A DNA stretch of 41,703 bases from Verrucomicrobiales bacterium (GCA_028281705.1 JANQJH010000311.1:1-41703), one strand, 5' to 3'. Positions 1 to 8,419 are shown, numbered from the stretch's first letter. Numbers and translations are program-made. The notes: a model not told the origin generated them from the letters alone.

Positions 1-105
1 CGATAACCCGAACGCTTTCTGCCTCTTGGGTGGACCGCAGATGGGATAGATTTTCGCAGATTGATCAGCGATGGTGGGAGAGCGGACGGGATTTTTAAAA
101 GGTAT

Positions 106-118
106 TCCGCGAAGCGGA
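106..118 (-). terminator. possible intrinsic terminator of the helical-repeat gene
   Basis: On the minus strand a TCCGC-TTC-GCGGA hairpin (perfect 5-bp stem, 3-nt loop) lies about 73 nt past the stop of the gene ending at 191 and is followed within a few bases by CTTTTAAAAA. The stem is short and the T-run brief, so this is only a candidate. Positions 1-105 hold nothing else I can support. Confidence 0.3.
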
Positions 119-190
119 CCAGAATTCTAAAGCCTTTTGGCTAGACTTAAGCGACTATATCCATCGAATCAATTGTGACAGACCACTAGC

Positions 191-1441
191 CTATTCCATG
201 CCAAGTTCTCGCAATTCCATAGCAGCTGTCTTCGCTCTGGCCGGATTGGAGTGCTTCCAGGCTTCGGATAACCGTGTCATCGCTCTTGAGCGCGCCTTCG
301 CATCTCCGATGGATTTGATCCATTCGAAGGCGGACTCTGGATCGATGAAGCGGAGACGATCCACCAACGCGATGGTTCCTTGATCTCGCGAGGCGGAAGG
401 AGGCAGACCCTCGAGCCAAGACTCCGCACTGGCAAGGTCAAAGCGCGTCCAATTGTCGACTAGGTTCTGCACCGCGTAGGCCCGTTCCTCGTTTTCAGCC
501 AAGGTATTGACCCAATCGGCAGCGGCGGTGGGATCACGAGGCGTCCATGACGCCACTAGGTGCTGGGTTGCCGGAAGTCTGGAGTCGTCTACGGGGAAGC
601 TCTCGAGAATCTCCGAGGTAAGATGGGGATCGGACTTGGCAAGACCTCTGGCCAGCCCGGCGAGAGCGGCCCCTTCCGCATCACCAGAGAGCTTGGCGAG
701 CAATTCTCTGGAAGTTGAAACATCGTCGGTCGCTAGAGTGTGAAACATACTGATGAGCGATTTCTCGTCTTTGAACGCCCCGGCATCGTCCAGCATGTCG
801 AAATGCTTCAAGAGTAGATCGGGGGGAATGGCATTTCGAGTTCTTTTGGCAAAGATGGATTCCAGAACTTCGGGAACCCAATCTTCGTTCAATGAAAGGA
901 GAGCGTCAGGATCCTTCTTCAAGAACTGCGTTCCGATTTCGACCAACATTGGCCTGAGCCAAGCGCTGATGGTTAGGCTCAGCCTGTCAAATTCATGATC
1001 GACGACCGCATGCTTGGTCACCTCGCGCGAGAACGCCATGGCTTCATCAGCGTTTGAATGCGTCCAGGTCAGCATCACGGCGGACCAGACAGTCTCGTTA
1101 TCCCAGGTGTCTGATTCGATGATGCTCGTCATCAATTGCGGCAGTTCTCCAGGTGAACAAGATGCGAGATACCCTGCCAGTTTCACATAAAATTGGTGAT
1201 CGGAGCTGACAAGCACGTCCTCCATACTCCAGGAGATCCGGCCCGACGCGCTGTTGGTTATCTGTCGGCCCGGGAACTCGTTTGCCGGATCCTCTAGAGT
1301 GAACCTGGGTTCCGTGGCGACCACGTCGGGAAACGTGGCGACGCGCATTACGAAACCAATCAGGCCGGCGACGAAGAATCCCCCGATGAGCAGCCATGGA
1401 CGCCGCCTCGCTCCTCGATGATGTTGCTCTGATGCGGACAT
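191..1441 (-). CDS. membrane-anchored helical-repeat protein, function unknown
   Basis: A 416-residue protein with a short basic N-terminus (residues 1-15), one hydrophobic segment (about 16-36, WLLIGGFFVAGLIGFVMRVA) and a large, probably periplasmic helical part. From about residue 300 the sequence falls into degenerate repeats of 30-40 residues with the pattern DPxxAxxW...LP/L...R..A...LxxxW, seen as AAADWVNTL, AESWLEGLP and AFEWIKSI. Proteins with such W-centred alpha repeats are common in Verrucomicrobia, but I know of no assigned function. The repeats suggest a protein-binding solenoid. No catalytic motif is seen. The start is the only ATG that keeps the transmembrane segment. No clear Shine-Dalgarno is present, and a perfect palindrome lies 21 bp upstream. 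It is transcribed alone. An unrelated solenoid class is possible. Confidence 0.8.
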   Translation of the reverse strand: MSASEQHHRGARRRPWLLIGGFFVAGLIGFVMRVATFPDVVATEPRFTLEDPANEFPGRQITNSASGRISWSMEDVLVSSDHQFYVKLAGYLASCSPGELPQLMTSIIESDTWDNETVWSAVMLTWTHSNADEAMAFSREVTKHAVVDHEFDRLSLTISAWLRPMLVEIGTQFLKKDPDALLSLNEDWVPEVLESIFAKRTRNAIPPDLLLKHFDMLDDAGAFKDEKSLISMFHTLATDDVSTSRELLAKLSGDAEGAALAGLARGLAKSDPHLTSEILESFPVDDSRLPATQHLVASWTPRDPTAAADWVNTLAENEERAYAVQNLVDNWTRFDLASAESWLEGLPPSASRDQGTIALVDRLRFIDPESAFEWIKSIGDAKARSRAMTRLSEAWKHSNPARAKTAAMELRELGME

Positions 1442-1462
1442 TTTGGATCGGCGTTGTATTAT

Positions 1463-1482
1463 TGTATTAATAGATTAATACA
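1463..1482 (-). promoter_or_regulatory. perfect 9-bp inverted repeat, candidate operator
   Basis: TGTATTAAT-AG-ATTAATACA: two perfect 9-bp arms around a 2-bp spacer, 21 bp upstream of the start codon at 1441. The AT-rich, perfectly symmetrical site directly before a gene fits a dimeric repressor operator. The regulator is unknown. Confidence 0.5.
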
Positions 1483-2014
1483 GAGCTTGATGGGGCTGTC
1501 AAGAACTGCCCTGAAATCTCTTTGGGCTCGTGGTGGTGACGGGCACGGCTGAGGGGTGGAGGAGTTGGACCGATCTGGGTATATTGGCAAACCGAGTCGC
1601 CCGGGCGTGGCCCCGATTCAGTGTTAGCGGGTCCGACCGTACTCTACTCTAAGGTCGTGGATCGAGGTGTCGGACTGGTTTTGGAATGTTGACGCCGTCG
1701 GAGCGGTTATGTTTCAGAAATCGAAACGTGATGACAGATGTCAGCAAAGATGCTGAAGCTGAATCCGGAACTGCTACTGAGATGGTGATCGACCTGCTCT
1801 GGAAGTGCTGGACGGAGATCGACAACGCTACGGTTCGCCTCTCCATGGGGAACTGGGCCAGTTCGTGCATGCGCCACAGCTTACGTTCTGAGCGCAGAAT
1901 TCTTCCTCCGTTGTACACCAGAACGAAATCGGATTCGATTCTGGGGAATCATGGCCGTTTCTTGGCAGATCATCCGGGTGTTTCTTCGATGGCTTCATTC
2001 GGTGGATCGCAGCG
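1483..2014. other. intergenic region without a supported gene
   Basis: About 530 bp between the start of the helical-repeat gene and the 3' end of the flippase gene. Short open frames exist on both strands (1686-2018 plus, 110 codons; 1649-1918 minus, 89 codons), but they overlap each other and show no recognisable motif, signal peptide or ribosome binding site. It could be decayed coding sequence or a regulatory region. I see no RNA gene. Confidence 0.5.
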
Positions 2015-3379
2015 TTAGTGATTTGCGGAGTGCGCAAGTCGTTTCAATCGAAGGCCCGCGTAGAAATAGAGGAAAGCAGCCGAGAGAAGATTGACCGCCG
2101 CCGTTGAGAGTGCCACCCCTTGGACTCCGTACCAGCGGATGAAGATGGTGTTTAGGAAAATGTTGACGACCAAACCGCTAGTGGCGAAGAGCAGGACGAT
2201 GTAGTTAGCCTGCAAGGCCATGACCACCCGAGTTCCCAATCCCAGGAGGACCGCACCGGGAACCTGGAGACCTGCGAATTGAAGTACTTGGGCGACCTTG
2301 GCGGTATCCTGGGCGGTGAACTCGCCCCGTTCGAACACGAATGAGACGATTGGCTCTGGCGCGCTCCAGCAAATCACGACCACCGGTAGGGAACACAAGA
2401 CGATGAGGCCGCTATATCCCAGGACGGTCTTGATGAGCCTCTGCCACGATTCTCTCGCCACCAGATCGGAGATGTGGGGAAAGAGAGATTGCACTGCGGC
2501 GATCCCGACGAGGCAGAAGACCCCGGCGATCCTCTCCCCGTAGGTGAGCACGGCGACATTTCCAGGCGGAAGCGGCGTCACCATCATGGTATCGACAAAG
2601 AGGTAGCTCTCTAACACCATGGTCCCTGCGAGAAGCGGGAAGATGTGGCGCATGACGGAACGCGTGGCATCGTCCATGGCCGGTCGCTGCAAGAGGGGTT
2701 TATCTTCGAGTCTGCGGGAGGCGCAGCCGAGCAGGATGAGGAGTGCTCCGGCTCCGCCTGCGGTGCCGTAGGCCAGCCACACGCCCTGGACCGGACCGGG
2801 AAGGACGAACAAGAGCAGAATGGTGAACCCGGGGATGGTCACGGGAGCGAGAGCCCCAATGGCAAAGCGTTCGTGGGCCTGCAGGTAGCCCTTGAGGATG
2901 TTGCCCACGCCAACGCAAAGCATGTAGACCGCGACCCACCGAAGGAATTCAGCACTCATGGCGGCCTTTTCGGGGGAGAAGCCGCGGCACATCAACCCCA
3001 TTAGCGGATCGCCAAAGAGCATCACGGCCAGGGTGGTCGACGCCAGGACACCTCCGCAAATCCAGATCGTGTTCGACGTCAGTTTGGCCGAATCAGCCGC
3101 GCTTCGCAGCCTTAGCTTGGCGTAGACGGGCAGCAGCGCGTCGCGGAAGGCATTGCCGATGGCGAGGGCGATGATCGAAGGGATCAACATGGCCACGACG
3201 AAGGCGTCGACGGCGTCGGAAGTCCCAAAGCGCTCCGCCACGACCAGTTCCTTGAGAAAGGCCGTACCCTTGACCCCGATGGTCATGAGGGCGACGATCA
3301 TCGCGCCTGAGAGCATCTCGGTTTTCGCAATTCGAAGCATTGGTCTGGACAAGAGGGATCTCGGAAGCCGGCCGGTCAC
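2015..3379 (-). CDS. MurJ/MviN-family lipid-linked oligosaccharide flippase
   Basis: A 454-residue polytopic membrane protein with about 12-14 hydrophobic segments. It matches the MviN/MurJ branch of the MOP exporter superfamily: near the N-terminus KELVVAERFGTSDAVDAFVVA, mid-protein GNILKGYLQAHERF, and in the second half VFERGEFTAQDT followed by GLGTRVVMALQANY and a final RWYGVQGVALSTA segment. Family members flip undecaprenyl-linked precursors across the inner membrane: lipid II for MurJ, polysaccharide repeat units for relatives in capsule loci. Its place beside nucleotide-sugar genes suggests a polysaccharide flippase (inference), though a housekeeping MurJ cannot be excluded. It is somewhat shorter than typical MurJ (about 510 residues). 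An internal start at residue 14 (MLRIAK) is possible. It is divergent from the gene at 3480, with 100 bp between. Confidence 0.85.
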   Translation of the reverse strand: MTGRLPRSLLSRPMLRIAKTEMLSGAMIVALMTIGVKGTAFLKELVVAERFGTSDAVDAFVVAMLIPSIIALAIGNAFRDALLPVYAKLRLRSAADSAKLTSNTIWICGGVLASTTLAVMLFGDPLMGLMCRGFSPEKAAMSAEFLRWVAVYMLCVGVGNILKGYLQAHERFAIGALAPVTIPGFTILLLFVLPGPVQGVWLAYGTAGGAGALLILLGCASRRLEDKPLLQRPAMDDATRSVMRHIFPLLAGTMVLESYLFVDTMMVTPLPPGNVAVLTYGERIAGVFCLVGIAAVQSLFPHISDLVARESWQRLIKTVLGYSGLIVLCSLPVVVICWSAPEPIVSFVFERGEFTAQDTAKVAQVLQFAGLQVPGAVLLGLGTRVVMALQANYIVLLFATSGLVVNIFLNTIFIRWYGVQGVALSTAAVNLLSAAFLYFYAGLRLKRLAHSANH

Positions 3380-3479
3380 CGATTCACGGGACCATCATGG
3401 CGGGAAACACTGTCTAGTTTCTGTGTAAAATAAAATTAGTAGTAATTTTTATGAAGTATCATAGTATCTTGTCCAAAGA
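3380..3479. promoter_or_regulatory. divergent promoter region with AT-rich motif
   Basis: A 100-bp AT-rich gap between divergent genes, so it should hold promoters for both. It carries GTAATTTTTATGAA (3442-3455), whose reverse complement TTCATAAAAATTAC recurs almost exactly at 7210-7225 (with an extra AT) and in part at 7263-7274 and 8670-8684. No convincing -35/-10 pair could be fixed by eye. Confidence 0.45.
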
Positions 3480-4271
3480 ATGCCACGACTAATGTCTAGC
3501 TCATCCAGTTCAAGGCACGCGGTGATCCTTGCCGGGGGCAAGGGGCGTCGTCTGCAACCCTACACCGTCACCTTCCCCAAGCCCTTGGTCCCGGTCGGCG
3601 AGATGCCGATCCTCGAGATCGTGGTGCGGCAGCTCAAGGCATCCGGATTTGAGAAGCTCACCATCGCCGTGGGTCACCTCGCGGAGCTGATCATGTCCTA
3701 CTTCGGTGACGGCTCGAAATGGGGGATTGAGATCGACTACTCTAGGGAAGAGTCCCCGCTTGGTACCGTGGGTCCGCTGGCTCTCATTGACGGGCTTCCG
3801 GAGACGTTTCTCGTGATGAACGGCGACGTACTCACGACGGTCCGCTATCGCGAGATTTGCGAATATCACGTGGCGTCCGGGGCGGATCTCACAATTGCGT
3901 GTCACCGCTGCAATTCAAAGATCGACCTGGGCGTGATCGAATTTGACGGACGCCTGCAAGTGACGGGATACCGCGAAAAACCTGTCCTGCCCTACGACGC
4001 TTCCATGGGGATCTATGTCTTCCACCGCCGTGTGCTGGATACCTTTGCCAAAGGTGAGTATGTCGATTTTCCGTCAATCGTCCATTCCCTGATCGAGCGG
4101 GGCAGGATGGTGAAAGTTTATCTATCAGATAGCGAATGGCTGGATATCGGCCGGCCTGACGACTACGCCAAAGCGACAGAGCGGTTCTTCGAACTCAAGG
4201 ACCAGTTTCTTCCGCAATCAAGCGTGGAGCCGCGAGCATTGGCCTCCTTATCCGAGACATCCTCTCACTAA
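3480..4271 (+). CDS. sugar-1-phosphate nucleotidyltransferase
   Basis: A 263-residue NTP_transferase (GT-A fold) enzyme that joins an NTP and a sugar 1-phosphate to give an NDP-sugar and pyrophosphate. Seen: the N-terminal signature AVILAGGKGRRLQPYTVTFPKP with the pyrophosphorylase GG-x-G-x-R and FPKP lysine, then PLGTVGPL, the metal-binding LVMNGDVL, and the C-terminal VTGYREKP and WLDIGRPDDY typical of sugar pyrophosphorylases. There is no left-handed beta-helix, so it is a minimal enzyme. The base and sugar cannot be told by eye; GDP-mannose-like or CDP-/dTDP-glucose-like substrates are all possible. It starts an operon: 10 bp to the SDR gene, then 7 bp to the aminotransferase gene. Together these suggest an activated amino or deoxy sugar for a surface polysaccharide (inference). 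A second possible start lies at 3492. Confidence 0.9.
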   Translation: MPRLMSSSSSSRHAVILAGGKGRRLQPYTVTFPKPLVPVGEMPILEIVVRQLKASGFEKLTIAVGHLAELIMSYFGDGSKWGIEIDYSREESPLGTVGPLALIDGLPETFLVMNGDVLTTVRYREICEYHVASGADLTIACHRCNSKIDLGVIEFDGRLQVTGYREKPVLPYDASMGIYVFHRRVLDTFAKGEYVDFPSIVHSLIERGRMVKVYLSDSEWLDIGRPDDYAKATERFFELKDQFLPQSSVEPRALASLSETSSH

Positions 4272-4281
4272 CCAGACGCGA

Positions 4282-5247
4282 ATGATGAAGACACTCGTGA
4301 TTGGTGGAGCCGGATATGTTGGCTCGACGCTTTCCCGCATGCTTTGGGAGCATGGACATCGAGTCACGGTCTTGGACAACATGTTATTTGGCGGCGAGTC
4401 GCTCATCCCTCTGCAAGGAAAAGAGCGCTTCCGCATTGTCCGGGGAGACATGCGCGATGAAGAACTGCTAGATCGCGTCCTTCCAGGGCATGATGCGGTT
4501 TGTCTTCTGGCGGCGATTGTTGGCGAGCCGGCATGCAATCGGGATCCCGGGAATGCCGTGTCGACGAATTTGGGAGGAGCGCTGAAAGTACTTTCCGCTG
4601 CTCGGAAAGCCGGGGTCAACCGGCTTCTCTTCGCTAGTACTTGCAGTAACTACGGCGCCGTCGATTCGGATGACTTTGTCGGCGAAGACGCGGAACTGCA
4701 GCCCCTCTCGACATACTCCGAGACCAAGGTGAAGGCGGAAGAGGCCATCCTCGAAGCGGCTTCCGCCGACTTTTGCCCCACGGTGCTGCGACTGAGTACT
4801 GCGTTTGGCGTCTCGGGTCGAATGCGATTTGACTTGCTCGTGAGCGACTTTACCGCGGCGGCGGTTCGGGACGGCAAGATTGTCATCTTTGGAGAGCAGT
4901 TCTGGCGGCCATTTGTCCACGTGGAAGATATTGCCCTGGCATTCAGACTGGCAGCCGAGGCGGAGCCCGGCGTGGTGTCCGCGGGAGTCTTCAATGTGGG
5001 GGCTAACGAGAACAATACCCGGAAAATTCATTTGGGTGAGATGGTGCAGAAACAAGTTCAGGGGACGGAATTGGAATTCGTAAAACGCGAGACCGACCCG
5101 AGAAGTTATCGCGTCGATTTCTCCAGAATTGAAAAAGAACTGGGCTTCAAGGCCAAGTGGTCGATCGAGCGTGGGATTGAGGAGGTTCATCGGAGTTTGA
5201 CGTCCGGTATCTGGCCCGACCCTGCCAGCGACCGCTACAAGAACTAG
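4282..5247 (+). CDS. NAD-dependent epimerase/dehydratase (extended SDR)
   Basis: A 321-residue extended short-chain dehydrogenase acting on nucleotide sugars. The Rossmann motif GGAGYVG is at residues 8-14, an active-site serine region at FASTCSNYG, and the catalytic pair YSETK (Tyr145, Lys149). The C-terminal half has FVHVEDIALAF, the usual substrate-domain motif, and a late RSYRVDFSRIEKELGF. This fits a 4,6-dehydratase or epimerase; the exact reaction cannot be assigned. It is the second gene of the operon between the nucleotidyltransferase and the DegT aminotransferase, so its product is probably the keto-sugar that the aminotransferase uses (inference). Two adjacent ATG codons (4282 and 4285) are possible starts. 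Confidence 0.88.
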   Translation: MMKTLVIGGAGYVGSTLSRMLWEHGHRVTVLDNMLFGGESLIPLQGKERFRIVRGDMRDEELLDRVLPGHDAVCLLAAIVGEPACNRDPGNAVSTNLGGALKVLSAARKAGVNRLLFASTCSNYGAVDSDDFVGEDAELQPLSTYSETKVKAEEAILEAASADFCPTVLRLSTAFGVSGRMRFDLLVSDFTAAAVRDGKIVIFGEQFWRPFVHVEDIALAFRLAAEAEPGVVSAGVFNVGANENNTRKIHLGEMVQKQVQGTELEFVKRETDPRSYRVDFSRIEKELGFKAKWSIERGIEEVHRSLTSGIWPDPASDRYKN

Positions 5248-5254
5248 TTTTGCC

Positions 5255-6442
5255 ATGAGGAAATATCTCCTTTCCGATGTCGACCTGGGAGAAGAAGAGG
5301 CGCATGCCGTGGCGGAGGTCGTTCGGAGCAAGTGGCTCTCGTTAGGCCCCCGGACCGCGGAGTTCGAGAAGCAGTTCGCCAATGCCATGGGCGCTAAGTA
5401 CGCGGTAGCGGTCTCCAGTTGTACCGCAGCCATTCATCTGGCGCTCCAGGCTGCCGGTGTCGGGCACGGCGATGAGGTGATCGTTCCCAGTTACACCTTC
5501 GTCGCCAGTGTGAACCCGATTCTCTATCTCGGCGCCAAGCCCGTTTTTGTCGAGCTGACCGGGCATCATGATCTCAATCTCGATCCTGCCGATGTCCTTC
5601 GCAAGATCACGTCCAAGACCAAGGCGATCATCGCTGTCCACATGGCTGGATTTTCCGCGGACATGGATCGAATCATGACGATCGCCGCGGAACACGGTGT
5701 CACGGTCATCGAGGACGCCTGCCATGCCATCGGTGCGAGTTACACGGGGGCGGCGGGAAGCCGCCATCGTGATGCCAAGGCGGGGACCATGGGGCACGCG
5801 GGTTGCTTCAGCTTTTTTGCCAACAAGAATCTCGTCACGGGAGAAGGAGGGATGCTGGTGACCGATGACGAGGAGATCGCGAACTCGGTTCGACTCGCAC
5901 GTTCACACGGAATGACGAAGAGTAGTTGGGACAAGGCCGCGGGCCGGGCCTTCGGTTATGATGTCGCCAGTTTGGGATACAACTATCGCGGGACAGAGCT
6001 GACGGCCGCCCTCGGCGCCATCCAGCTTCGGAAGCTTCCTGCAGCCAACGCGCGACGGCAGGAGCTCGTCGTGCAATACCGGGAACACCTGGTGGGCGTC
6101 TCGGGGATCTCGATGCCGTTCGCCGACAGGATCGAGGATAGCGCGCACCACATCTTCCCGGTTTTGGTAGACGATCCCATGTTGCGTGAGCCGTTGAGAC
6201 AGGAGCTGGACGCTCGGGGAGTCCAAACGAGTGTTCACTATCCGCCGGTACACACCTTCACCCACTACCAGTCCAGCCGGAAGGAGCCGCTCGAGTTGCC
6301 GGTTACCGAGGATGTCGCTGCGCGTGAGGTGACCCTGCCACTTCACCCCCTCCTGACAGATGAAGACGTGGTGGACATCTGCGCCAGGACGCGCGATTGT
6401 CTGCAAGCACTCCTGCCGCGATCGGTGGCGAACAGGGGCTAG
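5255..6442 (+). CDS. DegT/DnrJ/EryC1/StrS-family sugar aminotransferase
   Basis: A 395-residue PLP-dependent aminotransferase, normal length for the family. Seen: VSSCTAAIHLAL (PLP-phosphate binding), DEVIVPSYTFVASVNPI, VIEDACHAIGA with the PLP-pyridine Asp154, and FFANKNLVTGEGGM with the Schiff-base Lys191. GYNYRGTELTAALG and the C-terminal VQTSVHYPPVHTF are also family-typical. These enzymes transfer an amino group from glutamate to a 3- or 4-keto NDP-sugar, or act as dehydratases when the lysine is missing; here the lysine is present. Third gene of the nucleotide-sugar operon, 7 bp after the SDR. Its stop TAG (6440-6442) overlaps the stop of the convergent export gene in the palindrome CTAG at 6439-6442, so no terminator fits between them. 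Confidence 0.93.
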   Translation: MRKYLLSDVDLGEEEAHAVAEVVRSKWLSLGPRTAEFEKQFANAMGAKYAVAVSSCTAAIHLALQAAGVGHGDEVIVPSYTFVASVNPILYLGAKPVFVELTGHHDLNLDPADVLRKITSKTKAIIAVHMAGFSADMDRIMTIAAEHGVTVIEDACHAIGASYTGAAGSRHRDAKAGTMGHAGCFSFFANKNLVTGEGGMLVTDDEEIANSVRLARSHGMTKSSWDKAAGRAFGYDVASLGYNYRGTELTAALGAIQLRKLPAANARRQELVVQYREHLVGVSGISMPFADRIEDSAHHIFPVLVDDPMLREPLRQELDARGVQTSVHYPPVHTFTHYQSSRKEPLELPVTEDVAAREVTLPLHPLLTDEDVVDICARTRDCLQALLPRSVANRG

Positions 6443-7080
6443 AACAAGTTTTCCTTCACCGTGAGCTGATCGCCATCTTGGATGTAGATCGGCCGATATC
6501 GCTCAGGAGAATCCATCATGGCTTTGACATTGATCGCCCAAGATTGGGGTTTGCCCTTGACGATACGGGTCAGAACCACTTTGCGTTGGTTGGCCACGTC
6601 GGTGAACCCTTTGGCGATCCCGATTGCTTGAACGAGTGTTAGTTTTCGGTTGGCCGGCACTTCGTAAGTGTCAGGAGCGTTCACCTGGCCGAGCACGACG
6701 AACCGCATCTTGGCGTAACTCAGGACAGTCACGGTGACTCTGGGGTTGACGAAATAGCCGTTGCGCAGAGCGGAGATGAATCGCCGAGCGGCTTCGCTCT
6801 CCGTGAGTCCTGCCACTTTGACGTTCTTCAGGTAGGGGTGCTGGATGGAGCCGTCCTTGGATACTCGAAATTGCCCGCTGCCGTCGGGATCCTTGTAGAT
6901 TTTGATGTCTAGTAAATCATTGGCTGAGATTTTATAGTCCGCGCTGAGCGTCGTTCCACCAGCGCCCCTGCCGGCTGATGGCGTGCGGGATTCCTCTCCG
7001 CTCGCCGAGGTCATGGCGAGTACGGTGCCGCCAATGGCGAGGACGACGGTCACGATCCAGCTCCGGGCAGCGATGTTCAT
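6439..7080 (-). CDS. polysaccharide export protein (Poly_export + SLBB), Wza-like
   Basis: About 213 residues from the chosen ATG at 7080. An N-terminal signal peptide (MNIAARSWIVTVVLAIGGTVLA, probable cleavage near SASG-EES) is followed by a Poly_export domain (DYKISANDLLDIKIYKDPD ... GYFVNPRVTVTV) and one SLBB domain (FVVLGQVNAPDTYEVP ... LVQAIGIAKGFTDVANQRKVVLTR) ending at QDGDQLTVKENLF. Such proteins form or gate the outer-membrane channel for capsule or exopolysaccharide. Unlike Wza there is no lipobox cysteine and no C-terminal amphipathic helix, so it may be a periplasmic ring protein or need a separate pore. The frame is open up to 7209, but that extension adds 43 unconvincing residues and runs into the repeat-rich promoter region, so I reject it. 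It is convergent with the aminotransferase gene. Confidence 0.88.
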   Translation of the reverse strand: MNIAARSWIVTVVLAIGGTVLAMTSASGEESRTPSAGRGAGGTTLSADYKISANDLLDIKIYKDPDGSGQFRVSKDGSIQHPYLKNVKVAGLTESEAARRFISALRNGYFVNPRVTVTVLSYAKMRFVVLGQVNAPDTYEVPANRKLTLVQAIGIAKGFTDVANQRKVVLTRIVKGKPQSWAINVKAMMDSPERYRPIYIQDGDQLTVKENLF

Positions 7081-7170
7081 TTTCGTTGAAGCATTGGTTG
7101 GTAAATTCATTTGAACCCGCGCCTGCTCGGTCGGTGGGTGGGGGACCATCTGAGAGATTTGTGGCAGTTT

Positions 7171-7299
7171 GTATGAAAAATGATTGAAATCACCATTATT
7201 GCAACTCAATTCATATAAAAATTACATTATACGTTGAAATCATTGTATTGATATTTAATTGGTATGAAAATTACACTCGTGCGGTGTAGAAATCACCAT
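7171..7299. repeat. three degenerate direct repeats in a divergent promoter region
   Basis: Between the export gene (-) and the epimerase gene (+) a two-part pattern, TATgAAAA(A)TTAC followed by TTGAAATCA, occurs about three times. Copy 1 (7171-7196) begins GTATGAAAAATG and ends GAAATCACCAT. Copy 2 (7213-7244) has ATATAAAAATTACA then TTGAAATCA. Copy 3 (7262-7299) has GTATGAAAATTACA and ends GAAATCACCAT. The end GAAATCACCAT is identical in copies 1 and 3. This looks like a set of regulator binding sites controlling the two divergent genes. Confidence 0.5.
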
Positions 7300-7431
7300 G
7301 CCGGCCGGAGTTTTCAGAGGGGCAGTCCACCTTGGTTGCCTAGAGCGTCGAATTGAATCTGTCTTGATGCCCTCGCAAAACTCTCCTCACTCAAAGCACG
7401 ATCGGAAATCCAATTTCGATCCCCATCCAAG

Positions 7432-8391
7432 ATGAATATTCTCGTTACCGGTGGCGCTGGCTTTATCGGATCGCATCTTGTCGAGACCCTCGTTGCGCGG
7501 GGGGATCGGGTGACCGTGATTGATGACTTCAATGATTTTTACTCGCCTGCGGCCAAGCGTGCAAATCTCGCCGCTGTTCGTGACCGGATCGAACTCTTTG
7601 AGGATGACATCCGCGATGAGAAGGCGGTCCGAAGGGTCCTCCGGGCTTCGAACCGTGACGCGTCCATTGATGCCGTCATCCATCTGGCGGCTCAAGCCGG
7701 TGTGCGGCCTTCGATAGCCAATCCCCGGTTGTACGTCGAAACCAATATTGGGGGAACGCTGAACCTCTTGGAGGCAGTGCATGAATTCGAGGTCCCGAGA
7801 TTCATCTTTGCTTCAAGTTCCTCGGTTTACGGGCTCAACAAGAAGATCCCATTCTCCGAAACAGACCTGGTCGCTCAAACCGTCAGTCCTTATGCGGCTA
7901 CCAAGTTGGCTGGCGAGCAACTCTGTTCTAACTTTGCCAGGCTCTACGGGATCGAGACCGCCTGTTTTCGGTTTTTTACCGTCTACGGCCCGCGACAACG
8001 GCCTGATCTGGCGATCGCCAAATTCGTGAACAAGATCAACCGAGGCGAGCCCATTCAACGCTTCGGGGATGGTTCCACCTCGCGAGATTACACCTACGTG
8101 AGTGATATCGTGGAGGGAATCGTCAGTAGCTTGGAGCTCAAGGAACTGGACTTTGAGATTCTCAATCTTGGCGGCTCCGATCCGGTCACTCTGAACCAGC
8201 TCATCGCGACGATTGAGAGGGCGTTGAAGACCGAAGCTCGGATCGAGCCACTTCCAGAACAGCCTGGTGACCTGCCCCGCACCTTCGCCGACATTCGCCG
8301 GGCCAAAGAATTGCTAGGCTACGCCCCGCGAACGAGTTTGAGCGAAGGGATTCGGCGTTACGTGGAATGGCAGATCGAGCACGGCTCCTAA
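7432..8391 (+). CDS. UDP-glucuronate 4-epimerase-like SDR
   Basis: A 319-residue extended SDR. Residues 7-13 are GGAGFIG, followed by VIDDFNDFYSPAAKRANL, a segment typical of UDP-glucuronate and related UDP-hexose 4-epimerases. Then come HLAAQAGVRPSIANP, the serine motif FASSSSVYG, and the catalytic SPYAATK (Tyr154, Lys158). RFFTVYGPRQRPDLAI and DGSTSRDYTYVSDIV complete the family pattern. The likely reaction is interconversion of UDP-glucuronate and UDP-galacturonate, giving an acidic sugar for the exopolysaccharide; related UDP-GalNAc or UDP-glucose epimerases cannot be excluded. The start ATG has no clear Shine-Dalgarno. It is the last recognisable polysaccharide gene before the giant surface proteins. 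Confidence 0.9.
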   Translation: MNILVTGGAGFIGSHLVETLVARGDRVTVIDDFNDFYSPAAKRANLAAVRDRIELFEDDIRDEKAVRRVLRASNRDASIDAVIHLAAQAGVRPSIANPRLYVETNIGGTLNLLEAVHEFEVPRFIFASSSSVYGLNKKIPFSETDLVAQTVSPYAATKLAGEQLCSNFARLYGIETACFRFFTVYGPRQRPDLAIAKFVNKINRGEPIQRFGDGSTSRDYTYVSDIVEGIVSSLELKELDFEILNLGGSDPVTLNQLIATIERALKTEARIEPLPEQPGDLPRTFADIRRAKELLGYAPRTSLSEGIRRYVEWQIEHGS

Positions 8392-8419
8392 CAAAAAGAC
8401 GAACCAAGTTCCTTTTTCT

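Noticed and set aside
1686..2018. 110-codon plus-strand frame in the 1.5-2.0 kb gap
   Set aside because: No motif, signal peptide or ribosome binding site. It overlaps an equally long minus-strand frame and the end of the flippase gene.
4468..5433. 321-codon minus-strand frame opposite the SDR gene
   Set aside because: An antisense shadow: the SDR and aminotransferase on the plus strand have complete family motifs.
7081..7209. 43-residue upstream extension of the export protein
   Set aside because: It would place a hydrophilic segment before the signal peptide and overlaps the repeated promoter motifs.
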